Assembly (NCBI RefSeq): GCF_900113865.1
Contig: NZ_FOQY01000036.1
Location: 21,128 to 85,127, forward strand
Length of the DNA: 64,000 nt
Direction: 5' to 3'
Origin: Streptosporangium canum
Lineage (GTDB): Bacteria; Actinomycetota; Actinomycetes; Streptosporangiales; Streptosporangiaceae
Shown: piece by piece, positions 15,355 to 22,975 of the stretch
Position numbering within the stretch: position 1 is the stretch's first letter
Layout: every line of letters begins with the position of its first letter
Made by a program: the position numbers and the translations under genes
The notes under the pieces: generated by a model
Seen by the model: only the letters and a program-made list of their open reading frames with translations
What the model was told of the DNA's origin: nothing
Database searches by the model: none

Positions 15355-16311
15355 ATGGCCCCATCGACCAGACCCGTCTATCGGCTGCGTGCCGTGCTGG
15401 CCGCCGTGGCGCTCGCCGCGGGGGCCGTGACGGCGCCCACGGCGGCTCTCGCCGACGGCGTCGCGGCGCCCGCCGCGACGTCGCCCGGCTGGGTCGGCCG
15501 GTACGAGACCCGGATCGGCGACGACCCGGCCACCGTCTACTACCCGGCGGGCCGCCAGTCCGTCCCGGTCGCCCTGCTGCTGCAGGGCGCCAACGTCCCC
15601 GGGGCGAGCTACGACAGGTTCGCCGGGATCGTCGCCGGTTTCGGCTTCGCGGTGGCCGTCCCCGACCACCGGCGCGCCGTCGGCCCGGTCTCCGGGCTCT
15701 TCCCCGAGCAGCTCCAGATCAACACCGCCGCGGCGTGGGCCGAGGCGGAGAACTCCCGCGAGGGCTCCCCGGTCGCCGGGCGGCTGGACGCCGGCCGGCT
15801 GGTGCTGCTCGGCCACTCCTTCGGCGCGGCCGCGGGGCTGTTCGCCGTCGGCAACACCTGCACGGTCCCGTTCTGCTTCGGCCCCGTCTACCGGCGCCCC
15901 GCGTCCCTGCGGGCCGCGGTGTTCCACGGGGCCGGCACCGCGGCGCCCGGCGGCGGGACCGTGCCGATCGACAACAGCGGGGTGCCCGTCGCCCTCGTCC
16001 AGGGAGGCCTGGACGGGATCAACCCGCCCGCCACGGCACGGGCGACCTACGACGGCCTCGGCTCGGCTCCCAAGGCGTTCGTCACGCTGACCGGAGCCAA
16101 CCACTACGGCCTCACCGGCACCCAGACCCCGCCCGGGGCACTGCCCGACCCCTCGCCGCAGACCCTGCCGCAGGACAAGAGCATCGACGCGTCCGCCAGG
16201 TGGAGCGCGCTGTTCCTGCGCGCCTCCCTCGGCGACCCGCTGGCCGCGGCCTACGTCTACGGTTTCGGCGACGCCTCCGACGACGACGTCACCGTGATCT
16301 CCCAGCGCTAG
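15355..16311 (+). CDS. Secreted chlorophyllase-like alpha/beta hydrolase
   Basis: This 318-residue protein starts with a Sec signal peptide (basic PVYRLR, hydrophobic VLAAVALAAGAV, then Ala-rich cleavage region near residue 35). The mature part has an alpha/beta-hydrolase order: oxyanion region VALLLQGANVPGASY, nucleophile in LLGHSFGAAAG, acid in VQGGLDGINPP and His in TGANHYGLTG. The run from YYPAGRQSVPVALLLQG to GFAVAVPDHRR resembles the chlorophyllase/PET-hydrolase-type group. Chlorophyllase removes the phytyl ester of chlorophyll; other esters are equally possible from sequence. ATG 15355 has a GGAGG site and the gene is the last of the 7824-16311 run. Export suggests it acts on external pigment or lipid esters. 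Confidence 0.85.
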   Translation: MAPSTRPVYRLRAVLAAVALAAGAVTAPTAALADGVAAPAATSPGWVGRYETRIGDDPATVYYPAGRQSVPVALLLQGANVPGASYDRFAGIVAGFGFAVAVPDHRRAVGPVSGLFPEQLQINTAAAWAEAENSREGSPVAGRLDAGRLVLLGHSFGAAAGLFAVGNTCTVPFCFGPVYRRPASLRAAVFHGAGTAAPGGGTVPIDNSGVPVALVQGGLDGINPPATARATYDGLGSAPKAFVTLTGANHYGLTGTQTPPGALPDPSPQTLPQDKSIDASARWSALFLRASLGDPLAAAYVYGFGDASDDDVTVISQR

Positions 16312-16312
16312 T

Positions 16313-16373
16313 TGTATACATTCACCGGCGAAATTCCCGACCTCCATCGATAATCATGGGCTCATTGCATACA
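16313..16373. promoter_or_regulatory. Paired TGTATACA-type palindromes upstream of the HMG-CoA-lyase-like operon
   Basis: TGTATACA at 16313-16320 is a perfect palindrome and TGCATACA at 16366-16373 is a one-mismatch copy, 53 bases apart, the second only 10 bases before the start codon at 16384. The same pair of sites lies before the GntR gene (20296-20303 and 20360-20367). TTGTATACAA-like boxes are typical of FCD-type GntR regulators. Repression by the GntR protein encoded at 20367 is the simplest reading. Confidence 0.65.
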
Positions 16374-16383
16374 CTTCTGAGAC

Positions 16384-17340
16384 ATGTCTTCTGCGAACGC
16401 GCACATCGTCGAGGTGGGGCCGAGGGACGGGCTGCAGAACGAGTCCGTTCCGATCGGCACCGACGCCAAGGTGGCCTACATCGAGGCGCTGGCGGCCGCC
16501 GGCCTCACCCGCATCGAGGCGGTCAGCTTCGTCCACCCCCGCCTGGTCCCCCAGATGGCCGACGCCGAGCAGGTGATGGCCCGTGTGCCACGCCGCGACG
16601 GGCTCAGCTACATCGGCCTGATCGTCAACGCGCGCGGCCTGGACCGCGCCCTCCACGCGGGAGTGGACGAGGTCAACGTCACGGTCGTCGCCACGGAGAC
16701 CTTCTCCCTGCGCAACCAGGGCATGACGGTCGCCGAGGCACTGGACTCGTTCGGCGCCGTCGCCGGGCGCGCCCACGCGGCCGGACTGCGCGTCACCGCG
16801 ACCGTCGGGGCGAGCTTCGGCTGCCCCTTCGAGGGCGAGGTGCCACCCGGCCACGTCGCCGAGATGGTGCGGCGGTGCGCGGACTCGGGGGCCGACGAGA
16901 TCGCCCTCGCCGACACGATCGGCGTGGGCGTCCCCGCCGACGTGCGGCGCCTGACCGGAGCCGTGCGCGAGGTCACCGGCCTGCCGCTGCGCTTCCACTT
17001 CCACAACACCCGCAACACCGGCTACGCCAACGCGCTGACCGCCGTCGAGGAGGGCGCCACCGCGCTCGACGCCAGCGGCGGCGGGATCGGCGGCTGCCCG
17101 TTCGCCCCCGCCGCGACCGGCAACATCGCCACCGAGGACCTCTCCTACGCGCTGCGCCGCTCGGGTGTGGACACCGGCGTCGACCTCGACCTGCTGTTGT
17201 CCGCGGCCGCGTACATCGGCGAACGGCTCGGCGCCCCGCTGCCCGCCCTGCTCGGCAGGGCGGGCGACTTCCCCCCGAGGCCCAGCCTCTGCCCTCCGAC
17301 CACCACCGCGCGGACGGCGCCCGGACGGCCCCTCGGCTGA
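16384..17340 (+). CDS. HMG-CoA lyase-like (pyruvate carboxyltransferase-type) acyl-CoA lyase
   Basis: A 318-residue TIM-barrel protein of the HMGL family. It opens with the metal-binding signature VEVGPRDGLQNE and carries the active-site loop DASGGGIGGCPFAPAATGNIATED, with the catalytic Cys in GGCPFAP and the metal-ligand HFHNT. It should cleave a 3-hydroxy-3-methyl-acyl-CoA into an acyl-CoA plus a keto acid such as acetoacetate. Substrates beyond HMG-CoA are common in this group. The ATG is 11 bases after an operator-like palindrome. It leads a three-gene operon with an acyl-CoA ligase and a cupin protein, placing it after CoA activation of an acid. The C-terminus has a Pro/Thr-rich tail of about 25 residues. 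Confidence 0.9.
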   Translation: MSSANAHIVEVGPRDGLQNESVPIGTDAKVAYIEALAAAGLTRIEAVSFVHPRLVPQMADAEQVMARVPRRDGLSYIGLIVNARGLDRALHAGVDEVNVTVVATETFSLRNQGMTVAEALDSFGAVAGRAHAAGLRVTATVGASFGCPFEGEVPPGHVAEMVRRCADSGADEIALADTIGVGVPADVRRLTGAVREVTGLPLRFHFHNTRNTGYANALTAVEEGATALDASGGGIGGCPFAPAATGNIATEDLSYALRRSGVDTGVDLDLLLSAAAYIGERLGAPLPALLGRAGDFPPRPSLCPPTTTARTAPGRPLG

Positions 17341-17406
17341 CGGCGGCTCGCGCGACACGCCTCACCTCATCGGAACGGCATTTCCTCACCCGCAACAGGA
17401 GGGCCG

Positions 17407-18888
17407 ATGCACATCGCGGACGGGATCCGCGGATTCGCCGCAGCCTCCCCCGGGGCGCCCGCCGTGATCGACGGCGACCGCACGTTGACCTACCGGGCTC
17501 TGGACGACCGCTCGAACCGGCTGGCGAACGCCCTGCTGACCGCCGGGCTGCGGCCGGGCGAGCGGGTGGCGCTGCTGCTCGGCAACCGGATGGAGTATCC
17601 CGAGATCGCCTGCGGCATCGCCAAGGCGGGGCTGGCCATGGTGCCGCTCAACCCCCGCCTCACCCCCGGCGAGGCCGCCTACGTGCTGGGCCACTCCGGC
17701 AGCCGGGCCCTCGTCCTGGACGACGCGCTGGCCCCCGCGGTCGACGGCGTCGAGCTGCCCGGCACGGTCCTGTCCGTGGGCGGCGCCCGGCTCGGGCCGT
17801 CCTACGAGGCGGCGCTGGCCGCGGCGCGGTCCGCCGACCCCCGGATCGAGACGGACGAACGGGAGCCGTTCTGCGTGGCCTACACCTCGGGCACCACCGG
17901 CAGGCCCAAAGGGGTGGTGATCAGCCACCGGTCGCGCTCGCTCACGTTCTACGCCGCCGCCCTGGAGTGGGGTCTCGGCCTGGGCCGCCGCACGATCGCG
18001 GTCGCGCCGATGTACCACGGCGCCGGGTTCGCCTTCGGCTACGCCCCGGTCCACACCGGCGGCACGGTCGCGATGCTGCGGTCCTGGGATCCCGAGCGGC
18101 TGCTGGCGATGATCGAGCGGGAGCGCGCCCAATCGGTCTTCCTCGTTCCCACGCACGCCCACATGCTGCGCGCGGCCGGGCTGGGGAGACACGACCTGTC
18201 CTCGCTCGACACGCTCTACTTCAACGCCGCCGCGCTGCCGGGGCCGTTGAAGGAGTGGGTGCTGGAGGCGTTCCCCGGCGTCGGCGTGCACGAGCTGTAC
18301 GGCTCGACCGAGGCGGGGATCGTCAGCACCTGCCGCCCGGCCGACGCCCGGCGCGGGATCGGCTCGGTCGGGCACCCCTGGTTCATGACCGAGGTCAGGG
18401 TCGTCGACGACGAGGGGAACCCGGCGCGGCGGGGCGAGCTGTTCAGCCGCTCGCCGTACCTGATGAACGGCTACCTGGACGACCCCGCGGCCACCGCCGC
18501 CTGCACCACCCCCGACGGCTTCCTCACCAGCGGCGACATCGCCGAACGCGACGAGGAGGGGTACCTCTACATCGTCGACCGCAAGAAGGACATGATCGTC
18601 TCGGGCGGGGTCAACATCGCCCCCCGCGAGGTCGAGGAGGTCGTCGCCGCCTTCCCCGGCGTCGCCGAGACCGCCGTCGTGGGCCTGCCCGACGAGCGGT
18701 GGGGCGAGAGGGTGACGGCGTTCGTGGTCGTCCTGCCCGGCGCGTCGGTCGACGCCGAGGCCCTGGCCGCGCACTGCCGCGCCCGGCTGGCCGGGCCCAA
18801 GCTCCCCCGGCGGGTGGAGTTCGTCCCCGCGCTGCCCCGCAACGCCGCAGGCAAGATCCTCAAGCGCGAGCTGCGCGACACACACTAA
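17407..18888 (+). CDS. AMP-forming acyl-CoA ligase
   Basis: A 493-residue ANL-superfamily ligase. It carries the ATP-binding loop YTSGTTGRPKGVV, the YGSTEAG motif, the hinge motif YIVDRKKDMIVSGG and the C-terminal catalytic Lys in AAGKILKREL, so both half-reactions (adenylation and thioesterification) look intact. It should activate a carboxylic acid as its CoA thioester. ATG 17407 follows an ACAGGAGG site. It follows the HMGL-like lyase gene and precedes a cupin gene, and all three lie behind the TGTATACA sites. The acid is not identifiable; a branched isoprenoid acid or an aromatic acid would fit the neighbourhood. Confidence 0.92.
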   Translation: MHIADGIRGFAAASPGAPAVIDGDRTLTYRALDDRSNRLANALLTAGLRPGERVALLLGNRMEYPEIACGIAKAGLAMVPLNPRLTPGEAAYVLGHSGSRALVLDDALAPAVDGVELPGTVLSVGGARLGPSYEAALAAARSADPRIETDEREPFCVAYTSGTTGRPKGVVISHRSRSLTFYAAALEWGLGLGRRTIAVAPMYHGAGFAFGYAPVHTGGTVAMLRSWDPERLLAMIERERAQSVFLVPTHAHMLRAAGLGRHDLSSLDTLYFNAAALPGPLKEWVLEAFPGVGVHELYGSTEAGIVSTCRPADARRGIGSVGHPWFMTEVRVVDDEGNPARRGELFSRSPYLMNGYLDDPAATAACTTPDGFLTSGDIAERDEEGYLYIVDRKKDMIVSGGVNIAPREVEEVVAAFPGVAETAVVGLPDERWGERVTAFVVVLPGASVDAEALAAHCRARLAGPKLPRRVEFVPALPRNAAGKILKRELRDTH

Positions 18889-18900
18889 GGAGGGCCGTCC

Positions 18901-20226
18901 ATGCGACCGCATGTCGAACTGATCCACGAGGGCGACTACGTCTGGCACGCCGCCGAGCTGGTCGGCGGCGAGGGCCGGGCCGGCGAGCGGCGGCTGTCGG
19001 TCGACGAGGAGGACGGCTCCTCCTCCCTCCGGATCGACTTCCGCACCGACTGGGGGCGCGGCCCCGGCGTCCACCACGCCGACACCGAGTACTACGTGCT
19101 CCAGGGCACGATGACGTACGGCGGGCGCCGTCTCGGCAGGGGCGGCTACGTCCACGCGCCCCGGGGCGTGCCCACCGAGGCGATCACCTTCGCCGAGGGC
19201 ACGCGGATCCTGCACTACCGCGAGTACGGCGACGCCGGCTTCGACCTCCACGCCCCCCGCCGGCCCGGCGCCCGCGACGACGTCGTCGTCCTCGACACCG
19301 AGGCCATGCGCTGGGACGCCGTGCCCAACCCCGGCCCCATGCCCGGCCTGTTCATCAAATACCTGCGGGTCGACCCGGTCACGGGTTTCTACACCCGCCT
19401 CGTCCACGCCCAGGGCGGCTGGTCCGACCACCGCCTGGCCCATCACCCCTGCTACGAGGAGGCCTACACCGTCCAGGGGCACATGGAGTACAACTTCGGC
19501 ACCCTGGACCTAGGCACCTACTTCTTCAGGCCGGCCCGCGTCAAGCACGGCCACTTCACCACGATGGAGGGCGGCGCGACCTGGCTGCTGCGCTCCGACG
19601 GCGAACTGCACAACTGGTACACCCAGAACGCGTGGGTGCGCTGGGGCGGCGAGGCCGTCAACTACGGGGGGACCGGCGGCGGCCGCATGCGCTGGTCCCA
19701 GTCCGCTCACGACCTGGGCAGGGGCTCGGACCGGCGGAGCGCGCGCGACCTGGCGGACCTGCGGGCCTCCCTGGCGTACGCCCGCTCCCGGGGCGCGGCC
19801 GACGCCGACCACGTCCCGCACGGTCACGGCGCCGACAGGAGCCTGCTCGCCATCGCCAAGGCCCTCGACGCGGCCCGCCTCCAGGGCGGCCACGGCGACC
19901 ACGTTCACGACCACGCGGACGGCCGTCACGGCGACCACGACCACGACCACGCGAACGGCCCTCACGGCGACCACGACCACGGTCACGCCGACGCCCCTCA
20001 CGAGCACGGTCACATGGACGGCCCTCACGACCCCCACGGCCTGGCCGCCGACTGGGGAGCCGACCCCCGATCGCTCGAACACCCCGGAGAGCGCACCGAC
20101 GCCGGCGCCCACAACCGGGGCCACGGCCGCGCCTGGAAGCAGGGCGACCCCGTCCCCGCCCCCATCCTCTCCAGCCTGCCGGTCCGCAGCCGCTCCCGCG
20201 GCCGGTGGGACGCCGACGGCATGTGA
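18901..20226 (+). CDS. Double-cupin protein with a histidine-rich metal-binding-like tail
   Basis: A 441-residue protein with two cupin-like halves (about residues 25-115 with HHADTEYYVLQGTMTYGG, and 150-250 with HPCYEEAYTVQGHMEYNFG), each with His/Glu residues that could hold a metal. The region about 329-380 is a Gly-Asp-His repeat built of units such as HGDHDHDH, encoded by imperfect repeats of ~24 bases at 19885-20040. Such tails bind divalent metals in other families. Double cupins include metal-dependent dioxygenases and isomerases. It starts 12 bases after the ligase stop with an AAGGAGGG site. The function is unknown; metal delivery or buffering, or a dioxygenase step, would fit. Confidence 0.82.
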   Translation: MRPHVELIHEGDYVWHAAELVGGEGRAGERRLSVDEEDGSSSLRIDFRTDWGRGPGVHHADTEYYVLQGTMTYGGRRLGRGGYVHAPRGVPTEAITFAEGTRILHYREYGDAGFDLHAPRRPGARDDVVVLDTEAMRWDAVPNPGPMPGLFIKYLRVDPVTGFYTRLVHAQGGWSDHRLAHHPCYEEAYTVQGHMEYNFGTLDLGTYFFRPARVKHGHFTTMEGGATWLLRSDGELHNWYTQNAWVRWGGEAVNYGGTGGGRMRWSQSAHDLGRGSDRRSARDLADLRASLAYARSRGAADADHVPHGHGADRSLLAIAKALDAARLQGGHGDHVHDHADGRHGDHDHDHANGPHGDHDHGHADAPHEHGHMDGPHDPHGLAADWGADPRSLEHPGERTDAGAHNRGHGRAWKQGDPVPAPILSSLPVRSRSRGRWDADGM

Positions 20227-20295
20227 CCCGCCCGTTCCCCTCTGGGCCCGCCCCGTCCGGCGGCCATCGACCCCGGACGTCGCAGATCATGGAAT

Positions 20296-20367
20296 TGTAT
20301 GCAGATGATTGCCAAAAACCCGCTTATCTTCCATGATTAGCCGGAGAAACCCATAAGGATGTATACA
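20296..20367. promoter_or_regulatory. Paired TGTATACA-type palindromes at the GntR gene start (autoregulatory operator)
   Basis: TGTATGCA at 20296-20303 and the perfect TGTATACA at 20360-20367 lie 64 bases apart. The second ends on the first base of the GntR start codon, between the AAGGA ribosome-binding site and the ATG, so binding would directly hinder expression. The sites match those at 16313 and 16366, pointing to a small regulon of at least two promoters. Confidence 0.65.
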
Positions 20368-20990
20368 TGTCGACAGTCGATGACCTTCGCGGCCTGATCC
20401 TCGTCGGCCGATACGCGTCAGGCGACCGGTTGGGCGAGGTCGAGCTGGCCGAGACGCTCGGCGTCAGCCGCACCCCGGTCCGCGACGCGCTGCGACAGCT
20501 CCAGGCCGAGGGGCTCGTCGAGATCACCGCCAACAGGGGCGCCAAGGTCATGGAGTACCCCCGCGCCGACCTGGAGACGATCTTCGAGCTGCGGGCCGGG
20601 ATCGAGGGCCTGGCCGCCCGGCGGGCCGCGACCACCGCGACCGAGCAGGACGCCGAACGGCTGCGCGAGGTGGCGGTGACCCTCGGGGAGCACGCCCGCC
20701 GCCACGACCTCGACGCGGTCTACCGGCTCAACGCCGAGTTCCACCAGACGCTGGTACGGCTCGGCGGCAGCGCCGTACTCGCCCAGTCGATCAGCTCGCT
20801 GGTCCACTCGCCCGTGCTGCTGCGCACCTACAGCGCCTTCGACGAGGAGGCCATGCGGCGCAGCGTCGACCACCACATCGAGATCGCGGCGGCCGTGCGG
20901 GCGGGCGATCCGGACTGGGCCGAGGCGGTGATGCGCGCCCACCTGTTCTCGGCGCGCGCCTCGCTGCTCGGCCCGAGGGAGAGGCGTTGA
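20367..20990 (+). CDS. GntR-family regulator, FCD subfamily
   Basis: A 207-residue regulator with an N-terminal winged HTH (residues about 10-70, LAETLGVSRTPVRDALRQLQ) and an all-helical FCD effector domain (about 80-200). Potential metal and ligand-binding residues appear in LNAEFHQTL and DHHIEIAAAV. FCD regulators usually sense small organic acids and repress nearby catabolic genes. Its start codon overlaps a TGTATACA palindrome. It lies between the 16384-20226 operon and the 21040-29950 operon, so it probably controls the first and possibly the second. Confidence 0.92.
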   Translation: MSTVDDLRGLILVGRYASGDRLGEVELAETLGVSRTPVRDALRQLQAEGLVEITANRGAKVMEYPRADLETIFELRAGIEGLAARRAATTATEQDAERLREVAVTLGEHARRHDLDAVYRLNAEFHQTLVRLGGSAVLAQSISSLVHSPVLLRTYSAFDEEAMRRSVDHHIEIAAAVRAGDPDWAEAVMRAHLFSARASLLGPRERR

Positions 20991-21039
20991 CATCCTTCCC
21001 ACGGCTGAAGACCGGGGTCCGCACGCTCAAGGAGAGGCG
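20991..21039 (+). repeat. Intergenic spacer repeat, copy B
   Basis: This spacer between the GntR stop and the CoA-transferase start matches the spacer at 12221-12270. It contains CCCACGG-CTGAAGA-CCGGGG, which can fold as a small hairpin with one bulge, and ends with the AAGGAG ribosome-binding site of the next gene. Similar hairpins occur at ends of IS200/IS605 elements; whether these two copies come from such an element is not shown. Confidence 0.5.
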
Positions 21040-22236
21040 ATGAGAGGACTTCCCCTCGGCGACGTCCGCGTCGTCGAGCTCGGCCAGCTGCTCGCCGGGC
21101 CGTTCTGTGGCCAGTTGCTGGGCGACTTCGGCGCCGAGGTGATCAAGGTGGAGGACCCCGGCAGGGGCGACCCGATGCGGCAGTGGGGCAGGGAGAAGCC
21201 GTACGGGCAGTCGCTGTGGTGGCCGGTCGTCGCCCGCAACAAGAAGTCGGTCACCTGCGACCTGCGCACCGAGGAGGGCCAGGATCTGGTCAGGCGGCTC
21301 GTCGAGCGGGCCGACGTGCTGCTGGAGAACTTCCGGCCCGGCACGCTGGAGCGCTGGGGCATGTCGCCCGAGCGGCTGCACGAGCTCAACCCCCGGCTGG
21401 TCGTCACCCGCGTCACCGGTTTCGGCCAGACCGGCCCCTACGCCCCCCGCGCCGGATACGGCTCGATCGGCGAGGCCATGGGCGGCATCAGGCACGTCAC
21501 CGGCGACCCCGACCGGCCGCCGTCGCGCACCGGGATATCGCTGGGCGACTCGCTGGCGGCCACCCACGCCTGCGTCGGCACGCTGGTGGCGCTGCACGAG
21601 CGGGAGCGCAGCGGGCGGGGCCAGGTCGTCGACTCGGCCATCTACGAGGCGGTGCTGGCGATGATGGAGTCGATGCTGCCCGAATGGCAGCAGGCCGCCT
21701 ACCAGCGCGAGCGCACCGGCCCCGTGCTGCCCAACGTCGCGCCCAGCAACGTCTACCCGACCGGGGACGGCGACTCCATCCTCGTCGCCGCCAACCAGGA
21801 CAGCGTCTTCTCCCGCCTGGCGGCCGTGATGGGCAGGCCGGAGCTGGCCGCCGACGAGCGATACGCCACCCACGGCGCGCGCGGCGGGAACGCGGCCGAA
21901 CTCGACGAGATCATCGCCGCCTGGACCGCGTCGATCCCCGCCGAGGACCTGCTCAGGGCACTGCACGAGGGCGGCGTTCCCGCCGGGCGCGTCTACACGG
22001 CCAAGGACATGTTCGAGGACCCGCACTTCGCCGCCCGCGAGGCCATCGTCCGCGTGCCGCACCCCGACTTCGGCGAGCTGGCCATGCAGAACGTCGTCCC
22101 CAAGCTCTCGGCCACCCCCGGCGGCGTCCGCACGGCGGGACCCGCGCTCGGCCAGCACAACGACGACGTCTACCGGGGGCTGCTCGGCCTGACCGCCGAG
22201 GAGATCGCCGCCCTGTCGGCCGCGGGAATCATCTGA
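21040..22236 (+). CDS. Family III CoA-transferase (CaiB/BaiF type), copy 1
   Basis: A 398-residue family III CoA-transferase. It opens with LGDVRVVELGQLLAGPFCGQ and the FGAEVIKVEDP segment of the nucleotide-binding fold; the catalytic Asp is in RTGISLGDSLAATHA. These enzymes move CoA from a donor thioester to a free acid through an aspartyl-CoA intermediate. An AAGGAG site precedes ATG 21040. It leads the long overlapping gene run to 29950 and is paired in function with the copy at 23970. It probably activates a dicarboxylic or other polar acid from the pathway. Confidence 0.92.
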   Translation: MRGLPLGDVRVVELGQLLAGPFCGQLLGDFGAEVIKVEDPGRGDPMRQWGREKPYGQSLWWPVVARNKKSVTCDLRTEEGQDLVRRLVERADVLLENFRPGTLERWGMSPERLHELNPRLVVTRVTGFGQTGPYAPRAGYGSIGEAMGGIRHVTGDPDRPPSRTGISLGDSLAATHACVGTLVALHERERSGRGQVVDSAIYEAVLAMMESMLPEWQQAAYQRERTGPVLPNVAPSNVYPTGDGDSILVAANQDSVFSRLAAVMGRPELAADERYATHGARGGNAAELDEIIAAWTASIPAEDLLRALHEGGVPAGRVYTAKDMFEDPHFAAREAIVRVPHPDFGELAMQNVVPKLSATPGGVRTAGPALGQHNDDVYRGLLGLTAEEIAALSAAGII

Positions 22237-22250
22237 CACGAGGAGCCTCC

Positions 22251-22292
22251 ATGCGCCGTCCGCCCGTCCCCCGCTCCCCCGCCCGCGCATGA
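22251..22292 (+). CDS. 13-codon leader reading frame overlapping the amidase start
   Basis: An ATG at 22251 with a good GAGGAG site 5 bases upstream opens a 13-residue frame (MRRPPVPRSPARA) that ends in TGA at 22290-22292. That stop overlaps the ATG of the isochorismatase-fold gene at 22289 (ATGA). The downstream gene has no ribosome-binding site of its own, so it is probably translated by re-initiation after this mini-frame. The Pro/Arg content could slow ribosomes. Confidence 0.4.
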   Translation: MRRPPVPRSPARA

Positions 22293-22975
22293 TCAGGGAC
22301 CACGACGAGGTGTTCGGACGCTCCCTGCCGTTCGGGGAGCGGCCCGCGCTGATCCTCATCGACCTGATGCGCGCCTACTTCGAGCCCGGCGGCGAGCTGT
22401 TCCTGGGCTCCCGCGACTGCCTGGAGTCGGCGGCCCGGGTTCTGGCCGCCGCCCGTACGGCGGGCGTCCCGGTGATCCACACGCGGGTCGCGTTCGGCCC
22501 GGGCGGCGTGGACGGCGGGCTGTTCTTCCGCAAGGTCGCCCCGCTGCGCCACCTCGTCGGCGACGGGCCGCTCGGCCGGCTGATGCCCGAGGTGGCCCCC
22601 GGCCCGGAGGAGGTGGTGATCGTCAAGCAGTACGCCAGCGCCTTCTTCGGCACCACGCTCGCCTCGACGCTCAACGCGCTGCGGGCCGACACTCTCGTCA
22701 TCACGGGCGTGTCCACCAGCGGCTGCGTGCGCGCCAGCGCCGTCGACGCGGTGCAGCACGGCTTCGTGCCGATCGTGGTCCGGCAGGCGGTCGGCGACCG
22801 CGCCCCCCGGCCGCACGAGGCCGGCCTGTTCGACATCCAGGCCAAGTACGGCGAGGTGTGGGACGAGGCGGCCGTGACGGAACGGCTCGGCGGGAGCGGC
22901 CTCCCTCAGGCCGTGACGGAACGGCTCGGCGGGGGCGGCCTCCCCCGGGCCGGGAACGGACCGCCGGCCGCATGA
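22289..22975 (+). CDS. Isochorismatase-fold amidohydrolase (N-carbamoylsarcosine amidase / maleamate amidase-like)
   Basis: A 228-residue cysteine hydrolase of the isochorismatase fold. The triad is visible as Asp in LILIDLMRAY, Lys in VIVKQYASAFFGT and Cys in GVSTSGCVRASAVDA. The stretch ASAFFGTTLASTLN and the end PHEAGLFDIQAKYGEV are typical of the N-carbamoylsarcosine amidase and maleamate amidohydrolase (NicF) branch, so an amide or carbamoyl substrate is more likely than isochorismate. The C-terminal 30 residues are two copies of a 13-residue repeat (AVTERLGG...LP) caused by a DNA duplication. It follows a CoA-transferase gene and is coupled to the next gene (ATGA). Confidence 0.87.
   Translation: MIRDHDEVFGRSLPFGERPALILIDLMRAYFEPGGELFLGSRDCLESAARVLAAARTAGVPVIHTRVAFGPGGVDGGLFFRKVAPLRHLVGDGPLGRLMPEVAPGPEEVVIVKQYASAFFGTTLASTLNALRADTLVITGVSTSGCVRASAVDAVQHGFVPIVVRQAVGDRAPRPHEAGLFDIQAKYGEVWDEAAVTERLGGSGLPQAVTERLGGGGLPRAGNGPPAA
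22871..22948 (+). repeat. 39-bp tandem duplication at the 3' end of the amidase gene
   Basis: Two copies of a 39-base unit (22871-22909 and 22910-22948) differ at only a few positions. The unit length keeps the frame, adding 13 residues to the C-terminus. It looks like a recent slippage event, one of four found at gene junctions in this island. Confidence 0.85.

Noticed and set aside
19885..20040. Periodic repeats suggesting a CRISPR array or minisatellite
   Set aside because: The repeats are in frame and encode the His-rich tail of the cupin protein; there are no unique spacers of constant size.
14916..20336. A plus-strand reading frame of 1,806 codons across 14916-20336
   Set aside because: It is Arg/Pro/Gly-rich throughout and lies in another frame over five well-supported genes; it is a high-GC shadow.
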